A stretch of DNA of 64,000 bases from Trifolium pratense. Taxonomy: Eukaryota; Streptophyta; Magnoliopsida; Fabales; Fabaceae. Position numbers and translations under genes: made by a program. The DNA is taken from positions 45,218,572 through 45,282,571 of the forward strand of contig NC_060059.1 in assembly GCF_020283565.1 (NCBI RefSeq), written 5' to 3'. The notes below the pieces were generated by a model. That model was given only the letters and a program-made list of their open reading frames with translations, made no database searches and was not told the DNA's origin. This document shows, in pieces, positions 25,985-38,060 of this stretch. Each line of letters starts with the position of its first letter. Positions within the stretch are counted from its first letter, which is position 1.

Positions 25985-26471
25985 TAAAAGAGTAAGATAA
26001 GTGTGTGTACATATGTTTTTACAAGAGTAACCTTTAGCTATTAAAATGAGTTTGTCTCCAATATGATTGGATATCTTTCTCCTTCCCTCCCCTCCCCTCC
26101 AAATCTCCCCAATTTGGGGGGAAGCAAAAATTGGGATTTGGAGGTATTTTGTTCACCTCCTTTCACCTCCCCTCCCCTCCTAAAAATTGAACCAAACACA
26201 ATTAATTTAAAATATCCCCTCACCTCCCCTCCAAAACCCCCGAACCAAACAGACCCTAAAAGAGTAAGATAAGTGTGTGTACATACTCCATCCGTCCCAA
26301 AATATAAGCAAAAATTGATCAATGAAAGTTGATGTATTTGGTTTAAAATTTAGTCCAGATACATTCACTTTTATTGACCTCATTTTGCTTATATTTTGGG
26401 ACAGAGTAGTATGTTTTTACAAGAGTAACCTTTAGCTATTAAAATGAGTTTGTCTCCAATATGATGGGATA
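25985..26471. repeat. Tandem duplication carrying two different MITE insertions
   Basis: TTAAAAGAGTAAGATAAGTG to AATATGAT(T/G)GGATA occurs at 25985-26073 and again at 26257-26471. Between the copies (26075-26256) lies a C/T-rich MITE-like block. Its right end reads inward GGGTCTGTTTGGTTCGGGGG, typical of Tourist/hAT-like termini. Copy 2 alone is split by the Stowaway at 26286-26409. Confidence 0.8.
26286..26409. mobile_element. Stowaway-type MITE with empty site in window
   Basis: 124 bp. The left end is CTCCATCCGTCCCAAAATAT and the right end TTTTGGGACAGAGTAG. A TA duplication flanks it (26284-26285 and 26410-26411). The paralogous copy at about 26010 shows the uninterrupted target GTACATATGTTTTT. 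Confidence 0.93.
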
Positions 26472-26583
26472 ATTTTTGCCCAAATGCATGTCTAACAAAA
26501 TACATAATTTAATTGGATGATAATTAGGGCCGGCCTAATTATAAAGCTGACAAAGCCCTTGTTTTAATTAAGCCTGCAAAAAA

Positions 26584-26615
<32 letters not shown>

Positions 26616-26619
<4 letters not shown>

Positions 26620-26795
26620 AATGCTAAATAGTGCCCCCGGACACTCTTTAAGCCCTTAAATAGTAAACTTTTTATAGAATTTTTATCGGAATGCGTAAAG
26701 TCAACGCATTGGAAATTGTAGTGTTTAACTTTTTGAATAAAAAGTTTCTTTAAATGGAATGCTTAAAGAGTGCCCCGGGAGCACTCGTTAGCAAG

Positions 26796-26799
<4 letters not shown>
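26616..26799. mobile_element. MITE, family A, second copy, inside (TA)n
   Basis: 184 bp with ends GGCAAATGCTAAATAGTGCC and GAGCACTCGTTAGCAAGACC, the same family as 8431-8612. It sits within a TA microsatellite (TA runs at 26586-26615 and 26800-26831), so its duplication cannot be read uniquely but is compatible with TATATATAT. Confidence 0.82.
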
Positions 26800-26834
<35 letters not shown>

Positions 26835-28251
26835 ATTATTATTATAAAAAAGGCCTCATTATAAAAAATAATTATCAATATTTGTTAACATCGATCTCAG
26901 GTGAATCTTTGATTTAAGGTTGATTATATTTGTTTAATTGGCTAATTTTTATTGGTTGTTAATTAAGTAAACTACAATACAATTCTTTTTTTTTAAAAAA
27001 AAAACAAGTATGCTTTTCATTTCATAGATAGGCAAATAATTAAGGTGTAAGATGGGTAGCTTAACTAGTTCAAACTACAGATAAAGGAGTCAGAATTTAA
27101 GTTTTAGCGAAGATGAAAAATATTAACACTAACAATTAATTATTAATTTTTTTATTAAAAAAAAAACTTTTGTAAGGTACTAGACAAACTCATTTCATTG
27201 TGTCCTAATAATCGCAAGTAAGAGATTGTTTTAAGGAGAGACAAATTTTAACATCCATAGCCTAAAATATTTACAAATAGATAGATAAATAGAATTTTTT
27301 CACCAGATAAGGTAATGTTCAATTTCTACCCAAAGAAAATATGTTTCTCATTATTCATCATGGGGAGTGTGATTAGATGTACTCTTCAATGGCAGACACT
27401 ACAATTAAATGAAGTGTACTTCATGTGAAAGCAACAAACAACTTTTGGAAAATAACACGAGCTCAACAATAACCTTCAATTAAAAACCATATATATATAT
27501 ATCATAACATTTGAAGCTTGGTTACCCCACCCTCCTACCACATTACAAAATTGTGTCACAACTTAAAATGAGATTTTTCAATTCCTAACATTTTTTTTCT
27601 AAGAATTCAACCTCATTTGACTAAGTTATATACATAAAAACATGAGAATATAATTAGAGAAACATTAAACGTCAACCATTGATTCTCTCTTGTGTAACAT
27701 ACACAAAAGTAGGTCAGGGTTTGTTGAGATAGTGACAAAGTTGGTTTGGATTCATTAAATTTAACGATAGGTGCAGTCATGCAGTCACGATATTTAGACA
27801 GTACGATCTTAATCAAACAGTTTATATGTCAACTCAAACTTTTATATTAAAACAAAATTAAATAACTGTCTTAAAATCTAAATCGTAACGGTTCACGGTC
27901 CCTGATTACATGCAGTCACGACTACACATAATTTGATTCCACAAAGTTGAGGGAATACACAAAAGTAACATGTTTCATCCTAATACTAACACCGAGTGCT
28001 CACTTTAACTCTATCTTTTCGATGCTATTTTTTATTGAGTGAAATTTAAAGACCCGAATTCCTGCAATAAAATTATCACACGCTTATACAAATTGATCAT
28101 CATACAATTCAAATTACTTTAGTTAATGTTAAATGATCTCGACCATTGATTTAACTGTATAAGAACATGAAATCCACCATTGATTTCCACCTAATAAAAG
28201 AGAGTAATAATAGAAAAAAGAGCGTTAGAGTTAATATCACCTACACTCCTC
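26800..28251. other. Spacer, no gene recognised
   Basis: It contains the TA and ATT microsatellite tail (to 26845) and AT-rich sequence. 27045-27110 resembles a tRNA-like SINE head (GGGTAGCTTAACTAGTT) without a clear tail. No coding sequence is supported. Confidence 0.35.
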
Positions 28252-29464
28252 TTATGAAAATGATGGATGTGGTAGGAAATTATTTGAGGCCCTAATAGGT
28301 GTTGTTGGTAAGTGCTGAACAACTTTTCTACACTTTGAAACAGAACAATCAGAACCTGAAGAGAGTAAAAAAAATCCATTTTCTTGCTTAAAGATGAAGA
28401 ATTTGGAGACAAAATTCTTAGAAATGAGTATTGAGCCTAACTCAACCCTACAAACCGGCTTGTAAGGTATGGATTGCATCTAGTATATAAACACTTAGTC
28501 ATACCATCTCTCAACCGATGTGGGACTCTTAACACACCCCCTCACGCCAAGCACTATTGAGCTTGGTGCGTGAATATAAAATGGTGGGTGGCCCGATAGC
28601 ATAAACCTTATAACAGGTGGCCCAGCGGATCATGAAGAGACTCTGATACCATCTTAGAAATGAGTATTAGGCCTAACTCATCCTTACAAAACCGGCTTGT
28701 AAGGTGAGGATTGCCTCTAGTATATAAACACTTAGTCAGACTATCTCTCAACTGATGTGGGACTCTTAACAGAAATTGACACCGGAGGAATCTCAATGGA
28801 TTTGAGTTGTAGAGGTGGATGTTGCCACTGTGGTAAAGGTCCAGCTACAAGAAGTGTTTGCAACAATGGCCCAGCTTCTACCACAGCCTTCAAAAACTTA
28901 CCTTTTTCTGGCAATGGTTTCTTTTCAGCTAATTCTAACACTGCTTGAAATTGTGTTGGAACTTGGAAGTGTTGTTGAACTATTTTCTTCACAATCAGAA
29001 GAAGCATAATTTGGTGCTGAATGCTCATTTTCACTTCCTGATTTGTTCTCTATTTGAAACTCTTGTTTTTCAAGCATTTTTGACATTTTGCTCTAGCTTC
29101 ATCTCTTTCTTTAATGACTTTTCTTAAAAGATCATTAGCATGAATTAATTCACATTATTTTTTTGTAATCTCTTCTTTAGCTGACACAATTGTTGCTTCT
29201 AGCTCTAAAGTTGTGTACAAAAGAGAATGCTTCAAGTCCTCTAATAATCCCTACAAGTTCAAGAATGAAAAAAACAAAACTAATCAAATTAAGTGAAATA
29301 AAACCATAATTAAGGACAATTAATTTGAAAAAAAATATATTTAATTGAAAGAAATTTATGAAAGTATATATATGTGACATACATACCTCATCATGGTTAT
29401 AGAATTCCATGTTAAGAGGGCTACATTCATATTCCATGTTAAGAGGGCTACATTCATATTCCAT
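28252..29464 (-). pseudogene. DUF1635-type plant protein, broken and split by a TRIM
   Basis: Minus strand. Exon 1 (29464-29384) encodes MEYECSPLN twice (a 27-bp tandem repeat) then MEFYNHDE before a GT donor. Exon 2 starts at 29249 after TTGTAG. It encodes the family-like DLKHSLLYTTLELEATIVSA, KVIKERDEARAKCQK, and then LPEKGKFLKAVVEAGPLLQT and GPLPQWQHPP. Plant proteins with this pattern carry DUF1635 (recalled, not searched). Damage: an in-frame TAA after ITKK, at least two frameshifts between the two conserved blocks, and the 347-bp TRIM (28425-28771). Beyond the TRIM the frame resumes and stops at 28252. Function is unknown for the family. Confidence 0.68.
28425..28771 (-). mobile_element. 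Intact-looking TRIM inserted in exon 2 of the DUF1635 pseudogene
   Basis: LTRs of 110 and 111 bp (28425-28534 and 28661-28771) begin TGAGTATT and end CTTAACA on the plus strand. On the minus strand the LTR is followed by TGGTATCAGAG, the initiator-tRNA-Met primer site. A GAAA duplication flanks it (28421-28424 and 28772-28775). The internal region (126 bp) is non-coding. The LTRs differ at several positions, so the insertion is not brand new. Same family as 15370-15732. Confidence 0.9.
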
Positions 29465-30668
29465 TTGGTTTTAGTACAAGAGATGGAAGGAGAATATTGT
29501 ATTGGATATTCAAGTGAGGAATATTGAAGTAGTACTATATTTAGCTTTGTGCGCAGAGGGAGGGAGAAGAGGGCAACCGCCCTAGATCCTAAAAATCAGG
29601 GGCCTAAAATAATTTTTTTAGGGGTATATTAATATTATATATGCCAAAAAAATTTAATAAATAAAAGTCCGTTTGAAATAACTTATTTTTGAACTTATGC
29701 AAATAAATAAGTTTTTATGTATTATTATAAATTTGTTAAGTTAGTTTATAAAAATACAATTTTTGTTAGTGGAAACTTATAAATTAACATAAAAACTTGT
29801 TTATTTGCAATAAACTATTTTGTGTAATCTCAAAAATAAGATATTCCGGGCCCTATATACCAAAAATTTTAAGTGTTGAAAATAATACGCATAAATATCT
29901 TTTGAAGATATGAAATTTTAATATATTTTAATTTTATAATCTAATGCCATTACAAAAAACACGCCATTTAGCCACGGTTAAAAGCGTAGCTAAAAGTGCA
30001 TGACTAACAAAGTTTACCGCGTTAATTTTGAGGGTGGCCTATTGGGATTTGGGGCGTTGCAAAATTTAGTATTTGCCACGGAAATATAATGCGTGGTAGC
30101 ATTTTTACAACCAAGCATCAATTAGCCACGATGGCAAAACAGTACTGGGTAACAAAAAGAAACACATTAAAGTTTGCCACCCTTTTAACCGTGGCAAACA
30201 TTGTTCTGTTTTTTGTTTCTTTCAAAAGCTGCTCTTAAGGGTACATGTCTGGTAACAATTTGATTGAAACTATAAATCTGAATAATATAGCAATTGAAAG
30301 ATAATTAAAGACTAGGAAAGAAAAAGGAGAACAAAAACCAAATGGTAAGAAACTCAGGATTTGCTTAATTGGAATGAAGAATAGTAGGCTCAATTCAAAG
30401 TAAATGTATTTAGGCTCAAAATGCACTATAAAAAAAAGGTAGGCTCAATTCAACAACTTTCGTGTTAGATTCAGAAACTGATAAGCATCCCAATTGATTA
30501 GTCCAACCATATAGTGAGAATAAAAGTGAGAATAGCAACATGCTATTGCAGTTGCTTCAATGAGCTCTAGAGAAAGAAATAACTATATATCTCAATGACC
30601 TCTAGAGCGAATTTTTTGTAGTGATTGAAGTAGATGAGGGCGACATATATCGATGTATCTTTGATTAC
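29465..30668. other. Spacer with TE remnants
   Basis: 29940-30235 carries repeated GCCACGG/CCGTGGC motifs in both orientations (TTAGCCACGGTTAAAAGC, TTTAACCGTGGCAAAC), like sub-terminal regions of plant DNA transposons. CACTATAAAAAAA at 30424 and TTTTTTGTAGTG at 30612-30623 resemble CACTA ends, but the 3-bp flanks do not match. No gene. Confidence 0.35.
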
Positions 30669-30769
30669 CTTCTCATATCTTTTAGAAGCTTTTGTATATT
30701 TCCCAGCTTTAAACAATGCATTCACAACATCTATCTTCTCTTTAGTGTTCATGTCTCCCAGGACTCCTT
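30669..30769 (-). pseudogene. Exon fragment of an FKBP-TPR peptidyl-prolyl isomerase (FKBP62/ROF1 type)
   Basis: The minus-strand sequence encodes KESW, then, after a two-base insertion, MNTKEKIDVVNALFKAGKY and TKASKRYEKV. This is the start of the first TPR repeat in plant FKBP62/65-like isomerases. A GT donor follows after 30669, near where the family's exon ends. The segment is shorter than normal (residues missing before NALFKAGKY) and no FKBP or other TPR exon is nearby, so it is a fragment. Confidence 0.6.
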
Positions 30770-32912
30770 ATCCTATGTGAATCCTACTAACCAATGTCCT
30801 AAACACGTGAGGAATTTGAAAAATATATCCATTGAAAACTGTATCTTTTAACTCTACTAAAAGCACAATTACAGAGTTTCATTAAGTTTTAGTTAACGCA
30901 GTCAAATAATAGGATCATCCAATGAAAAATGAAATGTTTACTAAAGAACTTTAATATGATTGATTGTGTGAATGATTTCACTTATAATAATATATCTCAT
31001 CTTCATCCAACGGTTCTAACTTACTAATTTTGGTGAACGCGTGCTATTCTAGCAGACAACTAATAAATAATCCATGTCCTAAATGCAAACGAGACAATGC
31101 CTAATAGAAAACAACCATTGCAATTTTACTTTTATAAATTGCAACCATGGCCCCTGCATTTCAAGTAATCAAAATTGGAAAAGGCATCCAAGGTGAAGTT
31201 GGCCTCACATGTTCTTCTTTCTTCGCTAATTAAATTAATTTATCACTATTGATCCAATTAAGTTCCAAACTCCAACTAAGTCATAGCATAAAAAAGAAAA
31301 AATGAAAAGAAAGAATACTCTTACTCCATTATACTAGCCTACAAATTATCATGGATGCTCCCCTATTATTACATATATATACGGCCAAAACATACCAGGT
31401 AAAAGATGGATGAGAACACTAATGGCCCCTGCAACGTGTCAAACTGCAACGCAATCAGTCAAAGCCCAAGCTAATGGCCCCTGCAAAATACCTTAAATAA
31501 GTCACATTCGACCAATGAACCACTCGTCTTCTAAGACGTCAAATGAAAAGCAAACAAAAGAATTGTTTTTCAGCTTATTTCAATAAACTTTCCATGATAG
31601 CTTATGAAAACATCTAATAACTTATACAAAAATTGTTTGAATTGATTTTATCTTTTTATAGGAATAGCTAATACTCAAGCACTTGTATCATAAATAACCA
31701 CACTCACAAGTCACAAACATTACTTGAAATGTAGCCACAAATCGTAAGTTCTCCAACATAGGTTATGAAAACTTATACATAAGCACTTAACATGATAAGT
31801 ACTTATACATAAGCACTTGTGTTACAAACATTCCTTGAAATATAACCACAAATCATCATAACAACAAGAGAAAACATAATAAGATGAGGTAAACTCTTAG
31901 ATACAAAATTGAATTGCAAATTTCAATTTACCTTATATGTGAAGGGATGAAGGAAATCAAACTGAAACCCAACCGAAGAAGTAAAATTAGGGAAAAATCA
32001 ACTAGGAAAAATCGAAAGGAAATCAAAACGGATGCGAGTCTTTGAAGCTTAGTGACAATGAGGTGAAATCACGCGATAGCTCGGAGAAGGAAGAGAGAGC
32101 GGTGGCGAAGAGGTTAGGGAAGAAGATGCGGCGGCTGAAGCATAGTTGAAGATTGAGGAATTTCGGAATTGAATGAAATTGAGAAATCTAAGAATGAAAG
32201 TGAGAAAATTGGTCTCGAGGAATGAAAGTGGCCAGAGAACACTGTTTAGAGGCGTTTTTGTTATAGCTTATTTTAGAAAAAAATCATTTTTTTTAAAAAA
32301 ATAATTACTTTTAATTGTTTTGCATATGTTTATTACAGATTTTTAAAATAATCAGAAGCTACAAATAATTAAAAAACAACTAAAAATGAGAAGCTACTAA
32401 GAGTAGCTTATAAAATAATAGATTTTTTTAGAGGAGAGAAAAAATCACTTTTATAAGAGTAGCTTGTAATTAAAAAAAATCACTTTTATAAGTTGTATCC
32501 AAACAAACTAAAGATTATTTTATTTAAAAAAAAGTGATTTTTATTATAATAAACAAACACAAATTAAATTCAACTTTTCTAAAAATCTCTAAAAACTAAT
32601 CTCTAAATTATTTTGCATCAAAATAACTATTTTTTAATCTGTAACAAACGGACCCTTAATGTGCCCAAGTAAGACTTTCTCTCTTTGTACACTAATAAAT
32701 GTTTTAAGGGTACATGTTAGCTTTCCCCTTTAAATTTTCATACCATTTAGTAGTTAGGTCCAAATTTTAAATTCACACCATGGACCCTGGACCTCCTGCT
32801 CCTTAACCCTTAGCTCAACTAGCTTAACCAGTTGAGTTGAGCTACCCATCCCACCCCGAATGTCAGTTTGTTTGCTTTTGTCTAAAAAAAACACATTTTG
32901 TTTTGTGAACAC
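30770..32912. other. Spacer, no gene supported
   Basis: 31560-31860 contains CATAAG/CTTATACATAAGCACTT repeats typical of small hAT-like legume MITEs. 32000-32200 is GA-rich, leader-like, with no long frame. 32260-32640 is AT-rich with AAAAATCACTTTTATAAG repeats. 32785-32870 on the minus strand resembles a tRNA-like SINE head (TAGCTCAACTCAACTGGTTA). Confidence 0.35.
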
Positions 32913-33890
32913 TTTTTTTTGACGAAAGGGTGCTTATAGCATTTCATTAACTAAAATGTGTTCAATACAAATTGGTATATCAACCAAAACCTGGAAATTA
33001 GCCGACAATGTGGCCGCCTTAGCTAAATTATGGGCAGCCTCATTTGCTTGTCTCCGCACAAACTCAACGCTAGAGTTTCTATAATAATTTGAGAACATAA
33101 CTCGACAATAGCACCTAGCTCCGTATAGTCATGATGCAAAGAATGGAAGCTATCAACTACTCTCTTAGAGTCTAATTCAAATTCCACCAGACCTAAGTTA
33201 AGTTCATGGACCCAATCGAGCGCCGAGAGAAGGCCAAGTGCTTCGCCTATATGACCTCTCATTGCGGAGTGAACCATTCAGTCTTGGCTAGGATAAATGC
33301 ACCTTGATCACCTCTAATACAAACACAGATGCCTACACTATTAGAGCCGGACGGAAAGAATGCGTCTATATTGCATTTAAATCTTCGAGTTGTTGGCTTA
33401 CACCATGAATTCCGCACAATAGTTTGCTGACTTGAACTCGTTTTTGCAGCAGCATCACAGACAACTTTCCAATCCTGCAAACATGCTAATAGCACGGGAA
33501 AAAACAAAGTTTTGAGCATCATTCACATTATTCCATATTTGGTTATTCCGTTGTTTCCAGATACTCCAAAGGATACAAGCGAAGATCGCTTTATTCTCCT
33601 TAGACAACTGCTGCAGAATGTATAAAGTGGCTAGATGAACCTCGTCAAAATTATAGACAACATTAGTAATAACATTGGAGAAACTAGTCATGCTCCACAC
33701 ATTTTGGCTACTTGGACATTTGAAGAAGATATGCAAGCTATCCTCATCGGCATTGTTGCATAAAACACAACTTTGTGGACAATCAACACCTTTATCCCGC
33801 AGCCTAGTTTGGGTTGGAACACACCTTTATTGTGTTTTTCTAACAATGCTAGCATCTTTAGGAGTACTTGGCCACAAACAATAGGTTAGC
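32913..33890 (-). mobile_element. 3' end of a LINE-type retrotransposon, degenerate
   Basis: On the minus strand the remains run in order: a zinc-binding reverse-transcriptase tail (CVLCNNADEDSLHIFFKCP), an FACILWSIWKQRNNQIWNN linker, and an RNase H-like domain (WCKPTTRRFKCNIDAFFPSG, ALGLLSALDWVHELNLGLVEF, ELDSKRVVD), ending in the VRRQANEAAHNLAK block and a stop. They fall in alternating frames (at least two or three frameshifts). The 3' terminus is an A-tail, seen as T8 on the plus strand at 32913-32920. The element is 5'-truncated; no reverse-transcriptase core is present. Confidence 0.87.
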
Positions 33891-34304
33891 TAAATCTTGC
33901 CATGTTGAAATACTTTGTCGAGGTTTACATAGTTCTACCGCTATTAATTAATTGAGGGAAAAGCAGCATCAACATGTATAATTGCATCATCACTAACTCC
34001 CTCAATTTGCACTATGTTACAAAGCTAAAATATAGCTATAGCTCCAAGTGTTGATTTGGATCCTCCAATGGTAAACCATTGAATTTGTTGTGCAACTATG
34101 GTTCTCAATGAATTTTTTTGCAATCCACAAATACTTTTTAAGATAAATCTATAATCTATAATATAAATAAAGTCAGATAGACTTGTTTCTCTTTCTCTCT
34201 CCTCTAGAATACTGGCCTCTCATGCACTCTTCTATTCTACGTGGTTCATATGACATTTAATACAATTATAAATTTTAATGCTCATTAATTTTTAATTGGA
34301 AAAA

Positions 34305-35031
34305 GGACAAAACTTAAATACAGTACCATAAGTACTGTTTTTACTGTTCTCCAATTACAAATATACACGTGTATCGTTTTATATTCAGTTTTAACACCGT
34401 TTGAGTTTCCGTCACATTCATTTGTGTCTTCTTTTACCCCACTTCTCCATTCTCCCTCCTGCGTCAATTGTTGTTCCATATTCTTGTATCGTGAAGAAAA
34501 AATACTGGTTTGCGACTTGCGATTTTGAAACTATTGAAAACAAATTTTGGGCCGGACATTTATTGTAATTCGCCGGGTCATTGTCGAAAGAATCAGTTAA
34601 ATACAGATCTAACTTTTTTCCTCCATGGCGGTGGATCCGATTTAGCAATACACGAAGTTCAAGTCGCACCGCCGGTAGTCATGAATCCGATTTCCTGTTA
34701 AACATCAATTTTGGTCCTTTGGGAGTAGTTTTCTTCTGAAAAGTCTCACATAGATTTCCTGCAATAACTAAAAACAAGTGGAATTTTTGGATTTTGTTTT
34801 GTTGGACGAAACGGTGAATGAAGAATGCACCGGTTTTGACTTAAAAAATTGGATAGTGACCAAAGCTCCATGGTAAAGATGAATTTTTGGGGTGGATATT
34901 GTTCAACTGCTTTTATTAAACAAACAGAAGGCTCACGACGTTAAGCTAGAACATTAAAATAGTACACGTGTATTGATGTAATTGGAGAACAGTAAAAACA
35001 GTACATATTGTACTGTATCTAAGTTTTATCC
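34305..35031. mobile_element. MULE-type MITE, family D, 9-bp target-site duplication
   Basis: 727 bp. Inverted ends start GGACAAAACTTAAATACAGT on the left and GGATAAAACTTAGATACAGT read inward from the right; the match extends through ACTGTTTTTACTGTTCTCCA. An exact 9-bp duplication, TTGGAAAAA, flanks it (34296-34304 and 35032-35040). No transposase frame. Confidence 0.88.
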
Positions 35032-36661
35032 TTGGAAAAATTGGAAATTAATTCAAAATACAGGAACAGAATACATTTGGTTTCGCCCATAATTTTGCAC
35101 CCCACATCAATTTTTCTAACGGCAATTGAAATTCCTCATCTCACTCCAGCACCGTCGTCATCAGCGGCTACTTTTTAAAAATAGTAACCATCTCATCTCC
35201 TACTTCGCGCCGTCGTAATCAGTGAATCAAACCTCCGCCGTCCTCCTCACTTTGCAGAACGGGCATCCTCCTGGCGTCCTCTTCCTTCTGTTGCCGTCTC
35301 GGTCTTCTCCTTGCGGTGGATCATCATCGCTGTCCTCTCTCAGTCAAATGGTACAAGTGAGCGACTATGGATGATTTTGTTTTCATTTTGCTCTCACGTA
35401 CGATTCTTCTTTATTTTCGTTTTGATCAAGTATGAAAAAAAATGGGTATTGCCTTTGTTCTGATTTTTCTTATTTTTCTATGTTTGTATTTGATGATGTT
35501 TCATGACAGTTTCAAATTGAATAATCCAGTACTAAAATTGAAGTTAAGCTTTTGATTGTTAGAGGAATTTTAACATCACAGGAAAATTGAAGTTTTAAAT
35601 ATTAGAGGAAGCTTTTGATTGTTGCATTAAATGCTCTTATAACGAATGCCTATAATTAAGTTTTAAATGTTTATCCAACCTTGAATAAATAATGAGATTC
35701 ATAGAACAACAATTCCGGGACTGTTGAGATGTTATGGACAAGTATTTTTGCACTGTATTGTAGGATTTTTGGATTTCTACAGAAGAACATGTCTTTGTTG
35801 TGCCATAAAAAAAAGGAAAATAACAAAGTCAACAATTCAATTGTTTTCTAGTATTAGTATGTTTGCTTGCATCCAGATTCACAACCCGTGTTGAATTTAG
35901 GTCACTTGAGATATAATTGTAAGTTGCTTCAATTACATTATATATTGTTATTGTTATTATGAGTTTATATGTTTTCTCCTATATTGATTGATATTTTAGT
36001 TGTTAGTTTCATTGTTGGGTATATGTTGCTTGATTGAAGGCTTATGAAAGAATCATACATCCATATGATATGACATGATGATCAAGAGAATACTTGAATG
36101 GTTATTCCAGATGCTCATAAGCAAGTAAGAGTAAAATGCATCTTATTTTTTAGTTTACTTTATTGTTTTTCTAATTCTATTGATTTCAATGTTTGCTTCA
36201 ATTGATTTTCCTAATTTGTTTTCTAATTTCAATCAAGGTTATTTTCTGATTTATTTGATTTTTTCAGGACCACAATCATTTGTTTGACTATGAAGGTACA
36301 TATTTCTAATTTCAATCAAGTTTTTATGAAGGTAACCTTATTTATTTTAAGGATTCACTTATGGTTTCATTTCTTATTTGATTAGCCCATTTTTTTAAGA
36401 TTTCTAATATCAGGTTTAGTCTTTTCTTGAAATTATTTGGTGTTATAGGCTATGTTTTTATTCATTCAACACCCCATCTCTAGGTTAATGGTGAACAAGC
36501 ATACGTGTATTCTTAAGATTTATAATTTGTAATATCAGGTTTATTTTTTTATCATTCAGTCAACACAAAATGATGAAATTTTGATTTATTGTGTTTGGTT
36601 ATAATGGCACCACAATCTATTTACTGCAAAGAGTAAAAGCAAGAATTTTGGATGAGATAAC

Positions 36662-37115
36662 GGGCTTGTTTGTTTTAACTTTAAAAAAATGGATTTTTTC
36701 TTTGTATTTTTTAAAATAGATTTTCTAAAACCAATTTTCAAAATATTACAAGTTTTTTTATATTTGTTTTTTCTAAATTGAAACACTAATTTTGACATCA
36801 TATAACATAAACATACATTATTGAATATCAAAACATAGTTAAAATCACAATTTTTTCAAAAAGTTGTATTTCAAAAATGATTTTTATGAAAATCTATTTG
36901 AAATAGCTTCAAAAAGAAGTGATTTTTCGAAATTTTGATATCCAAAAAAAGTTTCAATAAAATGATCAAATACCTAAAATCACATTTTAAGAATAACTAT
37001 TCAAACCAAATTTTCATTTGAAGCTTTTATAAAAAATTTCTTTGTAAATTTTTTTTACACAAAATTATTTAACACTATAAGAATCTATTTTAAAAAAATT
37101 ATAACAAACAGGTCC
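36662..37115. mobile_element. Small TIR element (Harbinger/hAT-like)
   Basis: The ends GGGCTTGTTTGTTTTAA and TTATAACAAACAGGTCC are inverted repeats with a few mismatches. AAC flanks both sides, a possible 3-bp duplication. The interior is AT-rich and non-coding. Confidence 0.5.
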
Positions 37116-37867
37116 AACATTGGAATAACATCTTTTAGGTACAAAGAAGCTTTGCAGCAAATTCATAATGAAGATAAAAAAGTGGAGTCTATATAATTAA
37201 ACACCATGAGGTAACTTTATTTCATATTCTGTCGTGTAATAAAATTTTGATTATCATATGTTATTTAGAGATGTTTTTGGTAAATTAATGTTGGTCCGAT
37301 TGTACATGTGAGTTAGACTTTGAAGTTAATATCACTTTAAGTCATTTACTGCCACTTCATTTCTGGTTTTGTGCACACATAACTGATTTTGTTTTATACA
37401 TGAAAGAGAATTTCATGGAGCTCGAACCTTAAATGAGAAACAAGTTGAGATTCTTCGAATGACATCGCTATCATTTTCACAGGTAACCCTTATTTCTTTC
37501 TATTTTCTTTCACTTCATTATTTATAAAAATAATGTAACTACTTTATTGTCAAGGATCTGCATCCTCCAAACTTCATGTATTATAAAAGAATAAGACACT
37601 AGGCTCTCAGTGCATTTCTTCTCATGCTGTACTCATTTATATTGTATCAGATTAGAGAATGCAATGATATATCTCTACAACTTTTATGTTCATCCTTAAC
37701 CCACCAGATCATCATATCTCTTCTGTAGACACATTATTTTTAGGAATCTACTTTTTAGTTTCTTCTTGGAAATAAGTTGGATATGAGGATATATTAAAGA
37801 ACTGGCTTTTCCACCGTTGAAATGGAACATTCTTTTTTAAGCTGTTATGGTATATACGTTATGTGAA

Positions 37868-38060
37868 GGGTCTGGCTTGCGTAGTAGAAGTCCTTAAAAT
37901 AAAGCATTGATCATTAGTGGCGTGGAGAAGAATGTATGGCCTGCAATTGCAGAAGGAAATGTTAAGCATGTGGTCTACAAATCATTCCCTCTCGCTGAAG
38001 CTGCGGAGGCTCACCGGCTTATGGAAAGCAGTTGTGGTAAATATTCGGTCGATGTACACG
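37868..38060 (+). pseudogene. C-terminal fragment of a zeta-crystallin-type quinone oxidoreductase
   Basis: The reading frame gives RSRSP, a TAA stop (37895-37897), then NKALIISGVEKNVWPAIAEG and AEAAEAHRLMESS. This is the C-terminal end of plant NAD(P)H:quinone oxidoreductases of the medium-chain dehydrogenase superfamily (PIG3-like). The in-frame stop, an extra GCTTG before the CGT, and the absence of upstream Rossmann-fold exons show that it is not functional. The sequence after GKY diverges from the family ending. It lies inside the putative Helitron and may be a captured fragment. Confidence 0.75.

Noticed and set aside
30424..30623. Possible 200-bp CACTA element (CACTATAAAAAAA to TTTTTTGTAGTG)
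   Set aside because: The terminal bases fit, but the 3-bp flanks (ATG and ATT) do not match and no sub-terminal repeat pattern supports it.
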